Origin: Bacteroidota bacterium
GTDB taxonomy: Bacteria; Bacteroidota; Bacteroidia; 2-12-FULL-35-15
Reading direction: 5' to 3'
Length of the DNA stretch: 64,000 nucleotides
NCBI GenBank assembly: GCA_947469885.1
Contig: CANIQT010000017.1
Coordinates: 1-64,000 of the forward strand
Both the position numbers and the translations under genes were made by a program. The notes beneath the pieces were generated by a model that was not told the DNA's origin, did no database searches, and saw only the letters and a program-made list of their open reading frames with translations. Within the stretch, counting starts at the first letter, position 1. Every line of letters starts with the position of its first letter. This document shows positions 61,237 through 64,000 of the stretch, in pieces.

Positions 61237-61402
61237 GCACCTTTACCTTTTTTAATTAAAAATCAAATTCTGCAAAATCTTTTCAGAATCTCATTTTATG
61301 CCCAAAAATCATAATGGTATATGATAAATGTCATAAATAAGAACCATGAACTTGCAGTACCTTTACATCACTAAAATTATTAATCTTATAAAACCAAAAA
61401 CA

Positions 61403-61837
61403 ATGAAAAGTAAAATATATTTCGCATCAATTATCATATTAAGTGTTCTATTTGTAAGTTCGTGCAAAAAGTCGAATGATACAACACCTGACGATAACAG
61501 TAACAGCAGTTCGTCAACATCATCCATAATAGTGGCAGGCACGTGGCATGTTACTTATTATCACGAAAGCGGAAACGACCACACCAGCAATTTCAGTGGC
61601 TACACGTTTGTTTTCAATAGTAACGGAACCATGAGCGCAACTGTTTCGGGAGTAACCACCACCGGAACCTGGAGCAATGATGATAGCCACAATGAGTTTC
61701 ACATGAATATCGGCACTTCAAGTCCGTTGACAGATTTGAGCAACGGCTGGCTGATAATTTCGAAAACCGCAACAGAGCTGGATTTGAAAGATGACAATAC
61801 TGCACATAACGAAGAGCTTCATTTCACAAAATTATAG
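61403..61837 (+). CDS. Lipocalin-like lipoprotein
   Basis: 144 aa from the ATG at 61403 (a longer frame from 61346 would bury the signal). Lipoprotein signal MKSKIYFASIIILSVLFVSSCKKS, then a Ser/Asp linker. The body has 'IVAGTWHVTYYHESGNDHTSNFSGYTFVFNSNGTMSAT' and 'TGTWSNDD ... WLIISKTATELDLKDD', the strand pattern of small lipocalin-like/META-like domains of Bacteroidota. Surface or periplasmic. A terminator follows at 61869. Confidence 0.8.
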   Translation: MKSKIYFASIIILSVLFVSSCKKSNDTTPDDNSNSSSSTSSIIVAGTWHVTYYHESGNDHTSNFSGYTFVFNSNGTMSATVSGVTTTGTWSNDDSHNEFHMNIGTSSPLTDLSNGWLIISKTATELDLKDDNTAHNEELHFTKL

Positions 61838-61868
61838 AAACTGAATAATTCGGTATTACGTTAAAAGC

Positions 61869-61899
61869 AAAAAAGCGGAGCTCACCACTCCGCTTTTTT
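61869..61899 (+). terminator. Intrinsic terminator
   Basis: Stem aaaaaagcggag / ctccgctttttt, 12 bp, loop ctcacca, continued T-run. Confidence 0.94.
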
Positions 61900-61921
61900 T
61901 TAATTGTTTTGGGATTTGACA

Positions 61922-61950
61922 TTGGGATTTGACAAAGAATCTTATATTTG
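61922..61950 (+). promoter_or_regulatory. Promoter of ppiD
   Basis: TTG at 61922-61924, 18-bp spacer, TATATTTG at 61943-61950. The start codon lies about 70 nt downstream. Confidence 0.5.
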
Positions 61951-62019
61951 CACCCCGATTTCAAAAAATGGGAGAAATTTTAAACCATTAAACAATAAAA
62001 CAATTAAATAAATTAAATA

Positions 62020-64000
62020 ATGAGTGTATTAGAAAGTTTACGTAAACGGTCAGGATTATTAGTTGCCATAGTAGGTTTGGCATTATTAGCGTTTGTGCTT
62101 ACAGGTTTATTTGAAAGAGGCTCTTCTCTTTTTGGCGATTCGGCACGTGCAGTTGGCGAAATTTATGGCAAAGCAGTGGAGTACCCTGCTTTTGATGTAA
62201 AAGTGAAAGAAGCACTTGAAAATCAGAAAAGAAATGGTAACAAAACAACATTGACTGCCGAAGAAACCGACCAAGTGGTTCAGCAAATGTGGAATCAAAC
62301 CATTAACGAGCAGGTGATGAACAAGGAATACGAAAAACTTGGAATTGCTGTATCTGACGAAGAGTTGTACGATTTAATGGTAGAGCATCCTCATGCTTCT
62401 TTGGTTCGTCAGTTGAGCGACCCTCAAACAGGAAAAGTATCAGAAATGTTTGCCGACAAAATGACCGGACAAATAAGCCCTGCTAAAATTAAAGAGTTTA
62501 CTCAAAAAATGAACGATGATCAGGAACAAAGCTGGACTAAAATGGAAGATTGGATTAAACAAATTCGTGTGGTAGAAAAATACAATAACCTTGTAAAAAA
62601 AGGATTGTACATACCTACTGCTTTTGCAAAACGCGATTACATGGCATCCAACACCAATGCTACGGTTAAGTATGTTTTCAAACCTTATAAAATGATTGTT
62701 GACACCACCATTAAAGCTACCGATGCGGAAATGGATTCATATTATAAAGAACACCAAAATGAATTTAAACAAGAAGCATCGCGCAAGTTCGAATATGTTG
62801 CTTTCGATATTTTGCCAACCACCGAAGATTTCGAATTGGCAAAAGCGGCTGCAGAAAAAACAGCAGAAGAATTTAAAACAAAAAAAACAACAGAAGATTC
62901 GGCTTATGTAGTTTCAGAATCAGAAACAAGAAACTATGATATGACTTTTCATACTAAAGGAACTTTATCTCCAATGATTGATTCGAGCATGTTTAAAGCA
63001 GAAGTAGGAACTGTGATGGGACCAATTCAAGAAAACGGTTCGTTCAAAATCTACAAACTCGAATCAAGCAAATTTTCGGCTGATTCTGCTAAAGTGCGCC
63101 ACATATTAATTGCATACAAAGGAGCATCGTCTGCCGGACCAACTGTTGTTCGTAACAAAGAGCAAGCAAAATCGTTGGCGGATAGTTTAGCCAATTTGTT
63201 GAGAAAGAAAAAAGGTGACTTTAAAGAATGGGTTGCAAAATACTCTGACGATATGGGTGGTAAAAATGCAAAAGCTGACCCAACAAATCCGAAAAAATTT
63301 GTGATGGGTAAAGATGGTGAATATGGTTGGTTGAATTCGAAAAGCGGATTTGTTGAGCCGTTTAAAGATGGTGGATTGGATAATAAAAAAGGAGACATTG
63401 TGGTGGTAGAAGCTCAGTTTGGTTTTCACATTATGGAAATTGAAGACACCAAAGGCAAGCAACAAAAAGTTCAGGTTTCGTGTATAGAAAATAAAGTAGG
63501 ACCAAGCAGCAAAACCATGCAACAGGTATATGTAAAAGCATCCGAATTTGCTGGTAAAAACAATACTGCCGATTTGTTTCAGAAAGCAGTGCTTGATCAA
63601 AAACTAAACAAACGTATTGCCGAAAATATTAAAGAGAACGATAAAACCATTGCAGGTATTGAATCTCCTCGTTCGCTTATCAGATGGATTTATGACAATA
63701 AAAAAGGAACTGTTTCTGAAGCTCAAGAATTCGGTGATAAATTTGTAGTTGGTGTGATTACGGATACAAAAGAAAAAGGCATTGGCACCATGGAAGATGT
63801 GAAAGATGTGTTGGCAACAAAAGCATTGAAAAAGAAAAGAGCAGACCTTATTACTAAAGAATATACTGATGCGATGGCGTCAGCAAAAACAATTGAAGAG
63901 GTGGCTACTAAATTAAAGTTACAAGTATCTACTCCATTTCCGAATGTAAATTTTGCTTCCGGAGCAGGGGTGCCTGATTTGGCAACTGATGGAAATTTCT
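62020..64000 (+). CDS. ppiD: PpiD-like peptidylprolyl isomerase, truncated by the window end
   Basis: 660 codons are visible from the ATG at 62020, open to the last base. A short cytoplasmic start (SVLESLRKRSG) precedes one membrane helix at about 12-32 (LLVAIVGLALLAFVLTGLF). A SurA_N-like chaperone region follows (NEQVMNKEYEKLGIAVSDEELYDLMVEHP). The parvulin domain starts near 358 (KVRHILIAYKG ... WVAKYSDDMGG ... GEYGWLN ... FGFHIMEIEDTKG), and a second chaperone part continues to the end. A membrane-anchored periplasmic folding factor for outer-membrane proteins. Confidence 0.93.
   Translation, partial: MSVLESLRKRSGLLVAIVGLALLAFVLTGLFERGSSLFGDSARAVGEIYGKAVEYPAFDVKVKEALENQKRNGNKTTLTAEETDQVVQQMWNQTINEQVMNKEYEKLGIAVSDEELYDLMVEHPHASLVRQLSDPQTGKVSEMFADKMTGQISPAKIKEFTQKMNDDQEQSWTKMEDWIKQIRVVEKYNNLVKKGLYIPTAFAKRDYMASNTNATVKYVFKPYKMIVDTTIKATDAEMDSYYKEHQNEFKQEASRKFEYVAFDILPTTEDFELAKAAAEKTAEEFKTKKTTEDSAYVVSESETRNYDMTFHTKGTLSPMIDSSMFKAEVGTVMGPIQENGSFKIYKLESSKFSADSAKVRHILIAYKGASSAGPTVVRNKEQAKSLADSLANLLRKKKGDFKEWVAKYSDDMGGKNAKADPTNPKKFVMGKDGEYGWLNSKSGFVEPFKDGGLDNKKGDIVVVEAQFGFHIMEIEDTKGKQQKVQVSCIENKVGPSSKTMQQVYVKASEFAGKNNTADLFQKAVLDQKLNKRIAENIKENDKTIAGIESPRSLIRWIYDNKKGTVSEAQEFGDKFVVGVITDTKEKGIGTMEDVKDVLATKALKKKRADLITKEYTDAMASAKTIEEVATKLKLQVSTPFPNVNFASGAGVPDLATDGNF

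Overview
The window is AT-rich and gene-dense and comes from a Bacteroidota chromosome, most likely of the Chitinophagales/Sphingobacteriales type. This rests on several things: a PorU2/PorV2-like type IX secretion pair, a dialkylresorcinol/flexirubin darA-darB operon, two-part promoters of the TTTG...TAnnTTTG kind, very weak ribosome binding sites, and lipoprotein signals with short lipoboxes. I see no rRNA, tRNA, CRISPR array, transposase or prophage gene.

Layout. 1-3387: a 40-bp tandem repeat, two unrecognised genes and a secreted M23 peptidase. 3388-16500: a LOG-family gene, an alpha/beta hydrolase cut by an in-frame amber stop, a lipoprotein M49 dipeptidyl peptidase, a minus-strand operon with darA, darB, a hotdog dehydratase and an ABC exporter, an MFS transporter and a CoA-binding protein. 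16508-31191: a class III aminotransferase, then a long co-directional surface-polysaccharide locus with nine glycosyltransferase-type genes, FdtA/FdtB-type sugar enzymes, an O-antigen ligase/polymerase, a second sugar aminotransferase and an initiating phosphoglycosyl transferase. 31210-47210: an HTH regulator, secreted proteins, two tandem GT-C-like membrane proteins (the second with a damaged start), porU2-porV2, a methyltransferase, a GT2 and two more multi-pass membrane proteins. 47298-53051: housekeeping genes (pssA, purS, lptB, an aminotransferase, manC) and a class V PLP enzyme with a twin-arginine leader. 53464-57585: an ABC-type O-polysaccharide export module (wzm, wzt) with an acyltransferase and a PhyH-type dioxygenase. 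57658-64000: a TlpA-like thioredoxin, HU, engB, small exported proteins and the first 660 codons of ppiD.

Much of the window serves the cell surface. manC supplies GDP-mannose, the glycosyltransferases and sugar aminotransferases build repeat units, Wzm/Wzt and the ligase/polymerase handle export or polymerisation, LptB serves lipopolysaccharide transport, PorU2/PorV2 act in outer-membrane protein processing, and PpiD in envelope protein folding.

The least explained structure is a family of intergenic arrays with an almost exact 21-bp period at four separate places (17881-18048, 31623-31832, 45505-45781, and 53213-53422 as 42 bp = 2 x 21). Each array has its own sequence but shares register and end motif with the others. 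A second repeat family, a roughly 130-bp nested-palindrome element of REP/MITE type, occurs three times (3440-3574, 4427-4559, 15501-15631).
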